Made by a program: the position numbers and the translations under genes. From Bosea sp. 29B (lineage in GTDB: Bacteria > Pseudomonadota > Alphaproteobacteria > Rhizobiales > Beijerinckiaceae): DNA of 64,000 nucleotides. This document shows, in pieces, positions 25,249 through 36,235 of this stretch. The first letter of the stretch is position 1, and every line of letters starts with the position of its first letter. The notes beneath the pieces are model-generated. The model did not search any database. It was not told where the DNA came from and saw nothing but the letters and a program-made list of their open reading frames with translations. Location of the stretch: NCBI RefSeq assembly GCF_902506165.1, contig NZ_LR733817.1:3333937-3397936 (forward strand), written 5' to 3'.

Positions 25249-26796
25249 TCAAGCCGCCGAGACGCGCTGCAGGAACTGGTGAACGGCGCTTTCGAGCTCT
25301 TCGGCCTTGCCTTCGAGCGCCGTGGTCGAGGCGAGCACCGCGCTCGCGACCTCATGGGTCTGGTTGGCCGAGCCGCGGATGTTGTTGGTGGTCTGCGCCA
25401 GATACTCCGTGCCGGTCGCGACCTCGGCGATGCTGCGGCTGATGACATGGGTCATCTGCCCCTGCTCCTCCAGCGCCGCCGCGATCGAGATCGTCCGTTC
25501 GTCCATGTCGGCCATGCCGGCGGTCAGTTTGGCGATGGTCTCGACCACGCCGGAGGCCGCCTGCTTGATCTCGGCGATCTGCCCGGCGATGTCCTGCGTC
25601 GCGATCGCGGTCTGGTGCGACAGGCTCTTGACCTCGCCGGCGACGACAGCGAAGCCCTTGCCGGCGTCCCCGGCGCGCGCCGCCTCGATCGTTGCGTTGA
25701 GGGCCAAAAGATTGGTCTGCTCGGCGATCCCGCGGATCAGGGCGACGATGCCGTCGATGCGCTGCACTGCCTGGTCGAGCACGTCGACCGAGCCGGCGGT
25801 GGTCCGGGCGCTGCCGTTCATGTCGGCGACCAGCGCCTGGGTGGTGGCGAGCTGGCGATCGATCGCCGTGATCGCGGTCGAAAGCTGTTCCGTTGCGGTG
25901 GCGACGTCCGAGACGTTGCGCGAGGATTCCTCCGAGGTCGAGGCCACGGCGGTGACCTCGCCATTGGCGATGTCGGCGATCTCGTTCAGGGAGGCGGCGC
26001 GGCCCTTCAGGTCGCGGATATCCTGCAGAACCGTGTCGAGCGTCGCGAGGAACTGCGTGTTGAAGCCGGCGACGATGTCCCGAGTCGTCTGGCGCCGGGC
26101 AGCTTCGCGTTCCATGTCCCGCAGTTGCGCCTGGTTCAGCTCCTCGGCCTGCACCGTGGCATCGCGGCGCGCTTCGGCGGCCATGTCGCCGGCGGTTGCG
26201 AGGGTCCTGTTCTGTTGCTGGATGATCCAGAGCAGAAGGCCGAGCTGGATGAGGACGCAGGCGAAAAAGAGAGCATCGTCCTGCAAGGCCAAGCCTGCTT
26301 GAGGCAGGGATGAGTGGAGAATGGCGACATGGCCGAGTGCGACGATGGTGACCGCCACGAGCGGTTGCCAGGCACACCATCCGGCCGAGAGCGTCAGCAT
26401 GATCAGGAGCACGGCGTGGCCGGCTTCGTGCCATTCGGCTCCCTTGAGCGCATAAGTGAAGGCGAGCGCGCTGCAGGTCGCTCCCAGCGAGAGGACGATC
26501 TGCGTTGCCATGCCGGCCGGGTCGCGCCGCCAGACGAGGGTCGCCAAGGCTGCCAACCCGATCGTCGTCAGCAGAGGTGGCAGATGTTCGACGGTGCCGG
26601 TCGCGAACGTGGCCAGCAGCGTCGCCGGCACGAAGAGCCAGAGCAGCAAGGTCAGGGCCCCGCCGACACGCAATCGCAGCTGCGTCAGATAGGTCGCGGC
26701 GGAAGCGGTCTGCATGTGGGCATTGGCCTGTGAGCGCTGTTCGGAAGATGGCCGATAGCGATCGACAGGCCAGTCCCCCTTGTCAGCCTGTCCCAT
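25249..26796 (-). CDS. methyl-accepting chemotaxis-like protein with six-helix membrane sensor
   Basis: About 515 residues. The N-terminal third has about six hydrophobic helices with short loops and no periplasmic ligand domain, for example [20 protein letters not shown] and [21 protein letters not shown] coiled coil and the chemoreceptor signalling domain follow, with the hairpin tip [20 protein letters not shown] then [17 protein letters not shown]. No HAMP domain was seen. It probably senses a membrane or intracellular signal and drives CheA. ATG 26796 is used, with alternatives at GTG 26820 and ATG 26715; none has a strong ribosome-binding site. No che genes are nearby. It is divergent from an M20 peptidase. 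Confidence 0.88.
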   Translation of the reverse strand: MGQADKGDWPVDRYRPSSEQRSQANAHMQTASAATYLTQLRLRVGGALTLLLWLFVPATLLATFATGTVEHLPPLLTTIGLAALATLVWRRDPAGMATQIVLSLGATCSALAFTYALKGAEWHEAGHAVLLIMLTLSAGWCAWQPLVAVTIVALGHVAILHSSLPQAGLALQDDALFFACVLIQLGLLLWIIQQQNRTLATAGDMAAEARRDATVQAEELNQAQLRDMEREAARRQTTRDIVAGFNTQFLATLDTVLQDIRDLKGRAASLNEIADIANGEVTAVASTSEESSRNVSDVATATEQLSTAITAIDRQLATTQALVADMNGSARTTAGSVDVLDQAVQRIDGIVALIRGIAEQTNLLALNATIEAARAGDAGKGFAVVAGEVKSLSHQTAIATQDIAGQIAEIKQAASGVVETIAKLTAGMADMDERTISIAAALEEQGQMTHVISRSIAEVATGTEYLAQTTNNIRGSANQTHEVASAVLASTTALEGKAEELESAVHQFLQRVSAA

Positions 26797-26950
26797 CACG
26801 CTGAATTTTCGCTTAACCACCGGCTCGCTGTTGCCGGGAACTCCGCATGATCCGGCCGCGCCGAAGGTCTGTCGGCCTTGCGTACCTCTCCTATCGGCGC
26901 TCGCGCGGCTTGGCTAAGCTCACTGCCACACCACCAGCCGGAAGCCCATC

Positions 26951-28159
26951 ATGACCGACACGACACAGGAAGAAGCCCGCATCCTCGCCTGGCTCGGCGA
27001 GCGCAAGCAGGGGATGATCGATCTGCTGCGCGAGATGGTCGACACCGACTCGGGCTCCTATGACAAGGCCGGCGTCGACCGTGCCGGACAGGTGCTGGCT
27101 CGTTTCCATGAGGCGAACGGCCTCTCCGTCGAGATCGTGCCGGATGCACGCTATGGCGATGCGGTCAAGGCGCGCCTGCCCAACCCGACCGCGAACGACC
27201 AGCGGCCGATCCTGCTGCTCGGCCATCGCGATACGGTCTTCCCCGAGGGCGAGCCGACCCGCCGGCCCTTCACCCTCCGCGATGGCCGCGCCTATGGGCC
27301 GGGCGTCGCCGACATGAAGGCCGGGCTCGTGATCGAAGCTTTCGTCGCCGCCGCCTTCGCTGCCAATGGCGGCCTCAAGGCGCCGCTGCTGATGCTGACC
27401 ACCAGCGACGAGGAGATCGCCTCGCCGTCCTCGCGGCCGGTGATCGAGGCGGCGGCGCGCGAGTCGCGCTGCGTCTTCAATGCCGAGCCGAGCCGGCTGC
27501 CGACGGGCACCGACTATGGCCGCGACCACAAGCAGTCGATCACCTCGGGCCGCAAGGGCGGCGTCTTCATGCGGGCCGAGTTCGTCGGCAAGGCCGCCCA
27601 TTCCGGTGCCAATTACGAGAAGGGCATCTCGGCCATCGTCGATCTCGGCCACAAGATCCCGCGTCTGCAGGGGCTGACCGACCTTGAAGCCGGTGTCACC
27701 GTCAATGTCGGGCTGATCGGCGGCGGCCAGACCGTCAACACCGTCGCTCCTTCCGCCTGGTGCGAGATCGACCTGCGCTACAAGACGGCGAAGCAGCGCG
27801 AGGCGCTGGTCGAGGCGATCCGCGACATCATCGAGACACCGGTGGTCGAGGGCTCGTCGGCGAAGCTGATCATCAAGGGCGAGTTCGTGCCGCTGGAGCA
27901 GACGCCGGATTCGCTGCTGCTCTACGACACCTATCGCGACGCAGCGGCCGGGCTCGGCATCGCGGTGACGGCGGAATACACCGGCGGCTGCGCCGATTCC
28001 GGTTTCACGGCGGCGCAGGGCTGCCCGACTTTGTGCAGCGTCGGCCCGGTCGGCGGCATGGCCCACACGCCCGACGAGTTCCTCGAGGTCGAGAGCATCG
28101 TGCCGGCAGCGCAGACGCTGGCGCTGGCGGTGATGCGGACCGCAGCACGGATGGAATGA
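26951..28159 (+). CDS. M20 family metallopeptidase (glutamate carboxypeptidase/ArgE-DapE type)
   Basis: A 402-residue di-zinc amidohydrolase. Metal-site motifs are present: LLLGHRDTVFPEGEP (His and following Asp), GPGVADMKAGL (bridging Asp), TSDEEIASPSSR (catalytic Glu pair), NAEPSRLPTG, and AHTPDEFLEVESI with the last ligand His. The dimerisation domain carries FVGKAAHSGANYEKGISAI. The sequence is closest in feel to carboxypeptidase G2, which removes C-terminal glutamate from folates or peptides; no export signal is visible, so it is probably cytoplasmic. It is monocistronic, followed by a mosaic repeat and divergent from the chemoreceptor. Confidence 0.9.
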   Translation: MTDTTQEEARILAWLGERKQGMIDLLREMVDTDSGSYDKAGVDRAGQVLARFHEANGLSVEIVPDARYGDAVKARLPNPTANDQRPILLLGHRDTVFPEGEPTRRPFTLRDGRAYGPGVADMKAGLVIEAFVAAAFAANGGLKAPLLMLTTSDEEIASPSSRPVIEAAARESRCVFNAEPSRLPTGTDYGRDHKQSITSGRKGGVFMRAEFVGKAAHSGANYEKGISAIVDLGHKIPRLQGLTDLEAGVTVNVGLIGGGQTVNTVAPSAWCEIDLRYKTAKQREALVEAIRDIIETPVVEGSSAKLIIKGEFVPLEQTPDSLLLYDTYRDAAAGLGIAVTAEYTGGCADSGFTAAQGCPTLCSVGPVGGMAHTPDEFLEVESIVPAAQTLALAVMRTAARME

Positions 28160-28164
28160 CATAC

Positions 28165-28271
28165 GTCATGCTCGGGCTTGGCCCGAGCATCTCGGGCCGG
28201 AGGAGGCTCCGCTTAACGCCTTCTCGTCCTGAGATTCTCGGCTCTACGCTTCGCTACGGCCGAGAATGACG
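28165..28271. repeat. mosaic palindromic repeat, copy 3
   Basis: Starts GTCATGCTCGGGCTTGGCCC, an ATGCTCGGG/CCCGAGCAT hairpin (28168-28176, 28182-28190). The second module follows, CTGAGATTCTCGG...CGCTTCGCTACGGCCGAGAAT. Compared with copy 2, the stem pair G-C is replaced by C-G on both arms, a compensating change. It lies between the M20 peptidase and the clpB terminator. Confidence 0.75.
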
Positions 28272-28281
28272 CCCTAGACAG

Positions 28282-28310
28282 AAAAAGGGCGCCGCGTGAG
28301 CGGCGCCCTT
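28282..28310 (-). terminator. rho-independent terminator of clpB
   Basis: On the minus strand GGGCGCCGC-TCAC-GCGGCGCCC forms a 9-bp perfect GC stem followed directly by TTTTTC. It lies 24 bp past the clpB stop codon. This is the clearest intrinsic terminator in the window. Confidence 0.88.
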
Positions 28311-28333
28311 CGTCGTTCCAGTAATGCTGTGGT

Positions 28334-30955
<2,622 letters not shown>

Positions 30956-31051
30956 TCAGTTGCCTCCGCCCGCCGGTCGCGCCCCGAAGCGGCGGAGCCG
31001 GCTGCCTTTCAAAGGGATAGGGCCCCCTGATGGGCAGCCCTTCGCCTCCAA

Positions 31052-31079
31052 AGATAGTGTTGCTTTCGCGCAACGGAAG
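31052..31079 (-). promoter_or_regulatory. possible RpoH-type promoter of clpB
   Basis: On the minus strand CTTCCG (31079-31074) is followed 15 nt later by ACTATCT (31058-31052), loosely like the alphaproteobacterial sigma-32 pattern CTTG-N17-CYTATNT. The spacer contains a small dyad GTTGC/GCAAC. It lies about 100 bp upstream of the clpB ATG. The -35 match is weak; the expectation that clpB is heat-inducible is the main support. Confidence 0.28.
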
Positions 31080-31135
31080 GGGGATCGCGCAGCTTTTGCA
31101 TTGACCTTCATCAAGGGCCGCGGCCAGCCTGCTGC

Positions 31136-31474
31136 ATGGTAGGCACCAAGCGGCAACAGGCGATTCGCAAGGCGCTGCGGGCGCTCGTGCCCGGCATTCC
31201 GCTGCTCGATGCCGAGGCGGTGCTGGCGCTCGCCGGCCGGGCCCAGATGAAGTCGCTGCCGCCATCGACCGCGCTCTGGCTCGCACTGGGCAGTCATGTT
31301 CGGCACAGCCACACCGACTACGACAGCCTGCTCGCCGAAGGCTATGAGCGCGATGCGGCCCGCTTTTTCGTCGTCGACGCCATCGATGATGTGCTCTCGG
31401 GCTGGGGCTGCCAGCGCTCGATCGCCGAGGGCGCGGAAGAGGGCGCGGAAGAGGGCGCAGAGCAGCCGCATTGA
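31136..31474 (+). CDS. DUF2293 domain-containing protein
   Basis: A 112-residue small protein of unknown function. The family core is recognisable: an N-terminal basic helix (KRQQAIRKALRALVPGIP), then LPPSTALWLALGSHVRHSHT and DYDSLLAEGYERDAARFFVV, ending VLSGWGCQRS. The high content of His, Tyr and Arg in the core suggests nucleic-acid contact, but this is speculative. The C-terminal tail EGAEEGAEEGAEQPH comes from a 12-bp tandem repeat. It is divergent from clpB; the MOSC gene follows after 102 bp. Confidence 0.8.
   Translation: MVGTKRQQAIRKALRALVPGIPLLDAEAVLALAGRAQMKSLPPSTALWLALGSHVRHSHTDYDSLLAEGYERDAARFFVVDAIDDVLSGWGCQRSIAEGAEEGAEEGAEQPH
31427..31462 (+). repeat. 12-bp tandem repeat, three units, at the end of the DUF2293 gene
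   Basis: GAGGGCGCGGAA occurs twice exactly (31427-31438, 31439-31450) and a third time with two changes (31451-31462). The unit keeps the reading frame and encodes EGAE. Slippage here would change only the length of the acidic tail. Confidence 0.85.
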
Positions 31475-31576
31475 TCGGATCGATGCAATCCTTTCATCGA
31501 CCGTGATGGCCGCGATGGTGGCGTCGTGGTGTCCGGCATGGCATTTTCCGCCCTCGCAATCGGAAGGGCAGGGCCC

Positions 31577-32365
31577 ATGCGCGTCGCTTCGCTGTATCGC
31601 TATCCGGTCAAAGGCCTGTCGCCCGAGCGTCTGAGCCAAGCAGAACTGCCGACAGGCGGCTTTTTCCCCGGCGATCGGCTCTTTGCCATCGAGAATGGCC
31701 CATCGGGCTTCGATCCGGCCGAGCCGGTGCACCAGCCGAAGATCAAATACCTGATGCTGATGCGCAACGAGTCGCTGGCACGCCTGCGGACGCGTTACGA
31801 CGATGGCAGCGGAGATCTCGTCATCGCCCATGACGGCCGGGAGATGAGGGCTGCCACCCAGACCGCTGCAGGCCGCGAACAGCTCAGTGCCTTCTTCAAA
31901 GCCTTCATGCCGGAGGAACTGCGCGGCGAGCCGCGCCTGCTGGCAGCGCCGGAGGGCTATCGCTTCACCGATTCACGCTCGGGCTTTGTCTCGATCATCA
32001 ACCTCGCCAGCGTCGCCGACCTGGAGGCGCGGCTCGGCGTTCCCGTCGACTCTTTGCGCTTCCGTGGCAACATCATGGTCGAGGACCTGCCGGCCTGGGC
32101 CGAGCTCGATTTGGTCGACCGCGAACTCGTCGCACCGTCGGGCCTGCGACTCCAGGTGATCAAGCGGATCGAGCGCTGCGCTGCCACCAATGTCGACCCG
32201 GTGACAGGCGCGCGCGACCTGCAGATCCCGAAGGCGCTTATGAAGGGCTATGGCCATGTCGACTGCGGCATCTATTGCCGGATCATCGCTGGTGGCTCGC
32301 TCGGCGAGGGCGAGCGGCTGACTCTGGTCGAGGCCAGTGAGCCGGTGGCACTCGGCGTCGCCTGA
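31577..32365 (+). CDS. MOSC domain-containing protein (molybdenum cofactor sulfurase C-terminal-like)
   Basis: A 262-residue protein with an N-terminal MOSC beta-barrel-like domain (MRVASLYRYPVKGLSPERLS, GDRLFAIENG) and a C-terminal MOSC domain. The FRGNIMVEDLPAWAELDLVD stretch and the conserved cysteine in IERCAATNVDPVTGARD fit the mARC/YiiM group that handles molybdenum cofactor or reduces N-hydroxylated compounds. ATG 31577 is preferred because GGAAGGG precedes it and it begins at the conserved VASLYRYPVKG; an upstream in-frame start at 31526 adds a non-family leader. It is followed by a hairpin shared with the convergent DUF4167 gene. Confidence 0.9.
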   Translation: MRVASLYRYPVKGLSPERLSQAELPTGGFFPGDRLFAIENGPSGFDPAEPVHQPKIKYLMLMRNESLARLRTRYDDGSGDLVIAHDGREMRAATQTAAGREQLSAFFKAFMPEELRGEPRLLAAPEGYRFTDSRSGFVSIINLASVADLEARLGVPVDSLRFRGNIMVEDLPAWAELDLVDRELVAPSGLRLQVIKRIERCAATNVDPVTGARDLQIPKALMKGYGHVDCGIYCRIIAGGSLGEGERLTLVEASEPVALGVA

Positions 32366-32371
32366 AAAGAA

Positions 32372-32393
32372 AGAGGGCCCTTTCGGGCCCTCT
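32372..32393 (-). terminator. hairpin terminator shared by convergent MOSC and DUF4167 genes
   Basis: AGAGGGCCC/GGGCCCTCT forms a perfect 9-bp stem with a TTTC/GAAA loop. Read on the minus strand it is followed by TTCTTTTC, so it acts best for the DUF4167 gene, whose stop is 30 bp upstream. On the plus strand it lies 6 bp after the MOSC stop and lacks a T-run. Confidence 0.75.
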
Positions 32394-32422
32394 ACTGAAC
32401 GATCCGGATGTCCCTGGTGGGA

Positions 32423-33499
32423 TTACTCCACCGGGGGCTCGCCACCATCACCGCCGAGCGCGTCCATCACCTCGCGCGGCGAGCGCCGCCGGGGCGCCCG
32501 GCGCTTTGGCTTCTCGCCAGCCTCAGGCGCGCCTTCCGCGGCTTCGGCCGGGGCAGCTGTAACGACGACCGGAGCTGCGGGCTCCTCCGCGATTGCGATC
32601 GGCACGCGGGTCGGCGTGGTCAGGAAGGCCGGAAGCGCCGCTGCGACATCCTGCTCCTCGTTGGCGTTGCTGGCGCGAGCCTCATCGCGGTCACGGCGCG
32701 AAGGACGCTCGCTGCGCGGCGGACGGTCCGGGCGCTCCGGCCGCTCGAAGCGGCGCTGCTCGATCGGCGGCTGGACGGGTGCGATGTCCGGCTGCTCGGC
32801 ACCGGGCTGAGCCTCGGGGCGCGGAGCGTAGGAACCGTTCTGGCCCTCGGGGCGTTCGAAGCGACGCTCGCCGCGGTCCTGGCGTTCGCCGCGGTCCGGA
32901 CGGTCGCCACGATCCTGGCGGTCGTTCCGGTCGAAGCGGCGCTGGCCGTTCCGGTCGAAATTGCGCTCAGGGCGGTTATTATTATTATTATTATTATTAG
33001 GCCGGTCGAAGCGCTGGCCGTTGTTCTGGCCGCCGCCTTCGCCTTCCTCACCTTCCTGACGCTGGCCGCCATGGCCGTTCACGCCATTGCCGTTGTACTG
33101 GCGCTCGCCCTGCTGCTGGCCACCCTGGAAGTTGACGTCTTCCTCGCCTTCCTCCTCGCCGTCGTCAGCGTCTTCGACGAAGGCGCGGTTCGGCTGGAAG
33201 CTGTGGCCGAACTGCTGCGTCATCTGCTCCTGGGCAGCGAGCAGAATGCGATAATAGTGTTCGGCGTGCTGGAAATAGTTCTCAGCCGCAACCGGGTCGC
33301 CGGAGGATTGCGCATCGCGAGCGAGCTGGAGATACTTCTCCGCCACATTCTGCGCCGTGCCCCTGACCTTGACGTCCGGGCCGTTCGACTCGTAGCTGCG
33401 CTGCAGCGGGTTGGGTGACTTACGATTGCCGTTGTTGCTGTTGTTATTGTTATTATTGTTGCTACGGCCGCGCATGCGCCGGTTCTGACCTGGTCTCAT
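32423..33499 (-). CDS. DUF4167 domain-containing protein with Asn-rich and Arg/Asp-rich low-complexity regions
   Basis: A 358-residue protein, mostly disordered. The conserved N-terminal domain starts at ATG 33499 with MRPGQNRRMRGRS, followed by an Asn tract, then KSPNPLQRSYESNGPDVKVR and AENYFQHAEHYYRI (about 30-95), the DUF4167 core. Beyond it are acidic, Gln/Gly/Asn-rich and RFDR/RPDRGER-type repeats (about 110-260) and a basic KPKRRAPRRRSPREV segment near the end. This composition suggests RNA or nucleoid binding, but function is unknown. Upstream in-frame TTG at 33529 is less likely. The position upstream of prmC-prfA orthologs is typical of the order. Confidence 0.88.
   Translation of the reverse strand: MRPGQNRRMRGRSNNNNNNNSNNGNRKSPNPLQRSYESNGPDVKVRGTAQNVAEKYLQLARDAQSSGDPVAAENYFQHAEHYYRILLAAQEQMTQQFGHSFQPNRAFVEDADDGEEEGEEDVNFQGGQQQGERQYNGNGVNGHGGQRQEGEEGEGGGQNNGQRFDRPNNNNNNNNRPERNFDRNGQRRFDRNDRQDRGDRPDRGERQDRGERRFERPEGQNGSYAPRPEAQPGAEQPDIAPVQPPIEQRRFERPERPDRPPRSERPSRRDRDEARASNANEEQDVAAALPAFLTTPTRVPIAIAEEPAAPVVVTAAPAEAAEGAPEAGEKPKRRAPRRRSPREVMDALGGDGGEPPVE
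32976..32999. repeat. (TTA)8 microsatellite inside the DUF4167 gene
   Basis: Eight exact TTA units on the plus strand read on the coding strand as seven AAT codons and the first two bases of the next Asn codon, giving eight consecutive Asn. It stands out sharply from the GC-rich surroundings, where AAC is preferred. Length change would be in frame. Confidence 0.92.
33430..33463. repeat. second Asn-codon tract in the DUF4167 gene
   Basis: A mixed TTG/TTA trinucleotide tract encodes SNNNNNNNSNN near the N terminus. It is less pure than the tract at 32976 (AAC and AAT are interspersed, with AGC interruptions), suggesting it is older or under selection for the residues. Confidence 0.75.
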
Positions 33500-33867
33500 T
33501 CGCGTCTGTCTCGCGTTCCGTTCATTCAAAGCAACCTTGAGGTCGTCATGCGCGTCGTGACACGCGGCGGGTTGCGACGCCGTGCGTAGGAAGTTCGACC
33601 TGAAAGGGCTCTGCGCCGATATGGGTCTTCACGCGCTCTTTCCAATGGAGCCTTACCGGCTCCCTCTCCGAATGGCTGTCCCGCGCATTCGAAGTCTCGG
33701 TCTCGCTATGTCAGTAACGTCGATTCTCGCAGTGATCCGAGGGCTTGGTCTGCTCAGCAGGGCCCAGCCAAAGGTCATGTGCTGTCGACACTGTCTTCAA
33801 GACCATGCGTGCATAGCTGGTTTTGCGGCCTGTTCCAAGCAAATTCGCGCAGCTTGCTGTGCACGGC
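33500..33867. other. 368-bp gap upstream of the DUF4167 gene
   Basis: No convincing gene was found on either strand; the open frame running through it from 33582 enters prmC on the opposite strand and has no family features. The only structure noted is a small hairpin GGAGCC-TTACC-GGCTCC at 33647-33663. The DUF4167 promoter is presumably here. Local GC is a little lower than in the surrounding genes. Confidence 0.5.
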
Positions 33868-34686
33868 TCACCGACGATGCTCGAAGGCGAGGCCGCGAAT
33901 ATGGCCGCCGAGATCGCGGTGGGACTGAAGATGGTGCAGGCCCGCCTGCTCCATCAATGCGACGACAGCCTCTTCCTGTCCGGCGCCGATCTCCAGGATG
34001 GCGAGGCCGCCAGGCTTCAGATGACCGGGCAGGGCGACCGCGAGGGCGCGATAGGCGGTAAGCCCGTCCACGCCGCCATCGAGAGCGAGCAGCGGATCGT
34101 ACTCGCGCACATTTGGGGCCAGGCCAGCGATCTCGGCGCTGCCGATATAGGGCGGATTCGACAGGATGAGGTCGAAGCGCTCGTCGATCCCGGTTGTCCA
34201 GTTGCCCTGACGAAAGGCGGCGCGCTCGGCGACGCCGTTGCGCGCGGCATTGCCCGTCGCGGTCGCGACCGCATCCGGCGACAGGTCGATCCCGAGCCCG
34301 GTCGCCTGCGGAAACTCGCGCAAGGTCGCGATCAGGAGGCAGCCCGTTCCGGTGCCGAGGTCGAGCATGCGCAGCTTGTCGTGCCGGCGCGGGGCGAGAT
34401 GGCCGAGCGCCGCCTCGATCAGGGTCTCGCTATCCGGACGTGGCTCCAGCGTGCCGGGCGAGAGGGCGAAGCTCAGGCCCCAGAACTCGCGCGCGCCGAG
34501 GACGCGCCAGAGCGGCTCGCCGGCGAGCCGCCGTGCCAGCGCATAGTTGAGCCTGATGGCGGCAGCCTCGTCGATCGGATCGCCACCGCCTGCAAGGTCT
34601 TCGATCAGGATGCGGGCTTCGAAGGTGAAATCGGCGATGCCGCCGCGCTTCAACACGAGCGCGATCGCCTTCCGAACTGCAGACAT
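33868..34686 (-). CDS. prmC: peptide chain release factor N(5)-glutamine methyltransferase
   Basis: Methylates the glutamine of the GGQ motif in RF1 and RF2 using S-adenosylmethionine. The 272-residue protein has the N-terminal helical release-factor-binding domain (about 1-75), EPRPDSETLIEAAL linker, SAM motif LDLGTGTGCLLIATL and the catalytic NPPY in LILSNPPYIGSAEI, followed by EYDPLLALDGGVDGL. ATG 34686 is used since the family begins at this helix; longer in-frame forms have no support. It is downstream of prfA, its substrate gene, on the same strand, with one small gene between. Confidence 0.95.
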   Translation of the reverse strand: MSAVRKAIALVLKRGGIADFTFEARILIEDLAGGGDPIDEAAAIRLNYALARRLAGEPLWRVLGAREFWGLSFALSPGTLEPRPDSETLIEAALGHLAPRRHDKLRMLDLGTGTGCLLIATLREFPQATGLGIDLSPDAVATATGNAARNGVAERAAFRQGNWTTGIDERFDLILSNPPYIGSAEIAGLAPNVREYDPLLALDGGVDGLTAYRALAVALPGHLKPGGLAILEIGAGQEEAVVALMEQAGLHHLQSHRDLGGHIRGLAFEHRR

Positions 34687-34780
34687 GCTTTCGCCCGCTG
34701 CCGGCAAGGCAACGGGCGCTGTCGTATCAGTTGGTCTGGCGATGCCGGTCAAGCCTGTCCCTGGCCCGGCTCGCGGCCGG

Positions 34781-35026
34781 TCATCTGCCCTGCATCCCTT
34801 CCTGGACGCAGGCGTTGATCTTGATCCGCAAAGCGGACTTGCTCTCCCTAGCGCCGCGATACTGACGCTGGCAATCGCGCCGCGCCTGCGACTCGGTCTT
34901 CGCGCCTTGCAGCGTCGCCGGCTGGCCGCTGAGAATCTTCTTCGCGGTCCGCTCCTGCGCACCCGCCGAGGCCGGCACGAAGACCACGGCGGCGGCGAGG
35001 GCAATGGCGCTGAACAGGACTTTCAT
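34781..35026 (-). CDS. small exported hypothetical protein with two cysteines
   Basis: An 81-residue protein starting at ATG 35026, preceded by GGGAGGAT. The signal peptide is MKVLFSAIALAAAVVFVPAS with cleavage near AGA/QER. The mature part is about 58 residues and basic, with DCQRQYRGARESKSALRIKI and ACVQEGMQGR; the two cysteines (about 27 residues before the end and 9 before the end) could form a disulfide in the periplasm. It lies between prfA and prmC on the same strand and may be co-transcribed. No family was recognised. Confidence 0.75.
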   Translation of the reverse strand: MKVLFSAIALAAAVVFVPASAGAQERTAKKILSGQPATLQGAKTESQARRDCQRQYRGARESKSALRIKINACVQEGMQGR

Positions 35027-35088
35027 CTCTATATCCTCCCCATGAAAAACGGTCGGTGCGTCCAGAACGCGCGAGAAGGGCGAAGGTT

Positions 35089-36174
35089 TCACACGCTGCC
35101 TTGCTCTGCGAGCAGCTCGGCCTGGCGCTGCGCCGTCAGCGCATCGATGATCTCGTCGAGCACCAGCCCCTGCATCATCTCGTCGAGCTTGTAGAGGGTC
35201 AGGTTGATGCGGTGGTCGGTGACGCGCCCCTGCGGGAAATTGTAGGTGCGGATGCGCTCTGAGCGGTCGCCGGAACCGACCTGCGAGCGCCGGTCGGCCG
35301 AGCGCTCGGCATCGGCGCGGCTGCGCTCCATGTCGTAGAGCTTGGCCCGCATCAGCTCGTAGGCGCGCGCCTTGTTCTTGTGCTGCGAGCGCTCGTCCTG
35401 GACCAGCACGACGACGCCGGTCGGGATGTGGGTGAGGCGGACGGCCGACTCGGTCTTGTTGACGTGCTGGCCGCCGGCGCCTTGGGCCCGCATCGTGTCG
35501 ATGCGCAGATCCTTCTCGTCGAGGTTGACGTCGACCTCGCTGGCGAGCGGCAGCATGGCGACGGTCGCCGCTGAGGTGTGGATGCGCCCGCTCGTCTCGG
35601 TGTCCGGCACGCGCTGCACGCGATGCACCCCGGATTCGTATTTCAGCCTCGCATAGACACCCTTGCCGGCGATTTCGGCGATGACTTCCTTGAAGCCGCC
35701 GACCGTGCCCTCGCTCTCGGTCAGGACGTCGACGCTCCAGCCCTTGCCGGCGGCATAGCGCTGGTACATGCGCAGGAGGTCGCCGGCGAAGAGCGAGGCC
35801 TCGTCGCCGCCGGTGCCGGCGCGGATTTCGAGGATGACGCCGCGCTCGTCAGCGGCGTCCTTGGGCAGGAGCGCGATCAGGATCTCGCGGGCGCGCGCAT
35901 CGATCTCGGCCCTGGCCGCGTCGCGCTCCTCATAGGCGAGGTCGCGCATCTCGGTGTCGGTGGCGGGATCGTCGATCAGCGCCAGCGCCTCCTCCAGCCC
36001 GGACTGAGCCTTGCGCCAGGCCGTGATCGCCGCGACGACGGGGTCGAGCTCGGCGAGTTCCTTCGACAACTCGACGACGCGGGCCGCCTCGGTCGCATGA
36101 TTGATGGCGTCGCTCGCCGCGGCATGGCGGGCGACGATCGAGTCGAGGCGGTCTTGCGGAAGCTGGAGCGACAT
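35089..36174 (-). CDS. prfA: peptide chain release factor 1
   Basis: Terminates translation at UAA and UAG codons. The 361-residue protein is full length and contains the stop-codon recognition tripeptide region in [20 protein letters not shown] (PDT at 190-192, the RF1 P-x-T pattern) and the catalytic GGQ at 234-236 in [14 protein letters not shown]. It has the usual N-terminal helical domain and the C-terminal [16 protein letters not shown] segment. It lies between ptsP (62 bp away) and the small secreted gene and prmC, forming a likely operon whose products work on translation termination. Confidence 0.97.
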   Translation of the reverse strand: MSLQLPQDRLDSIVARHAAASDAINHATEAARVVELSKELAELDPVVAAITAWRKAQSGLEEALALIDDPATDTEMRDLAYEERDAARAEIDARAREILIALLPKDAADERGVILEIRAGTGGDEASLFAGDLLRMYQRYAAGKGWSVDVLTESEGTVGGFKEVIAEIAGKGVYARLKYESGVHRVQRVPDTETSGRIHTSAATVAMLPLASEVDVNLDEKDLRIDTMRAQGAGGQHVNKTESAVRLTHIPTGVVVLVQDERSQHKNKARAYELMRAKLYDMERSRADAERSADRRSQVGSGDRSERIRTYNFPQGRVTDHRINLTLYKLDEMMQGLVLDEIIDALTAQRQAELLAEQGSV

Positions 36175-36235
36175 GATGCGGAAACGATCTGAACGGAAAA
36201 AGGGGAGGCGTGCGCGATCGGCGGGTGAAGCGTCG

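Noticed and set aside
33582..34061. Plus-strand open frame in the gap upstream of the DUF4167 gene, running into prmC
   Set aside because: It overlaps the end of prmC, has no family features or clear ribosome-binding site, and its cysteine-rich middle looks random.
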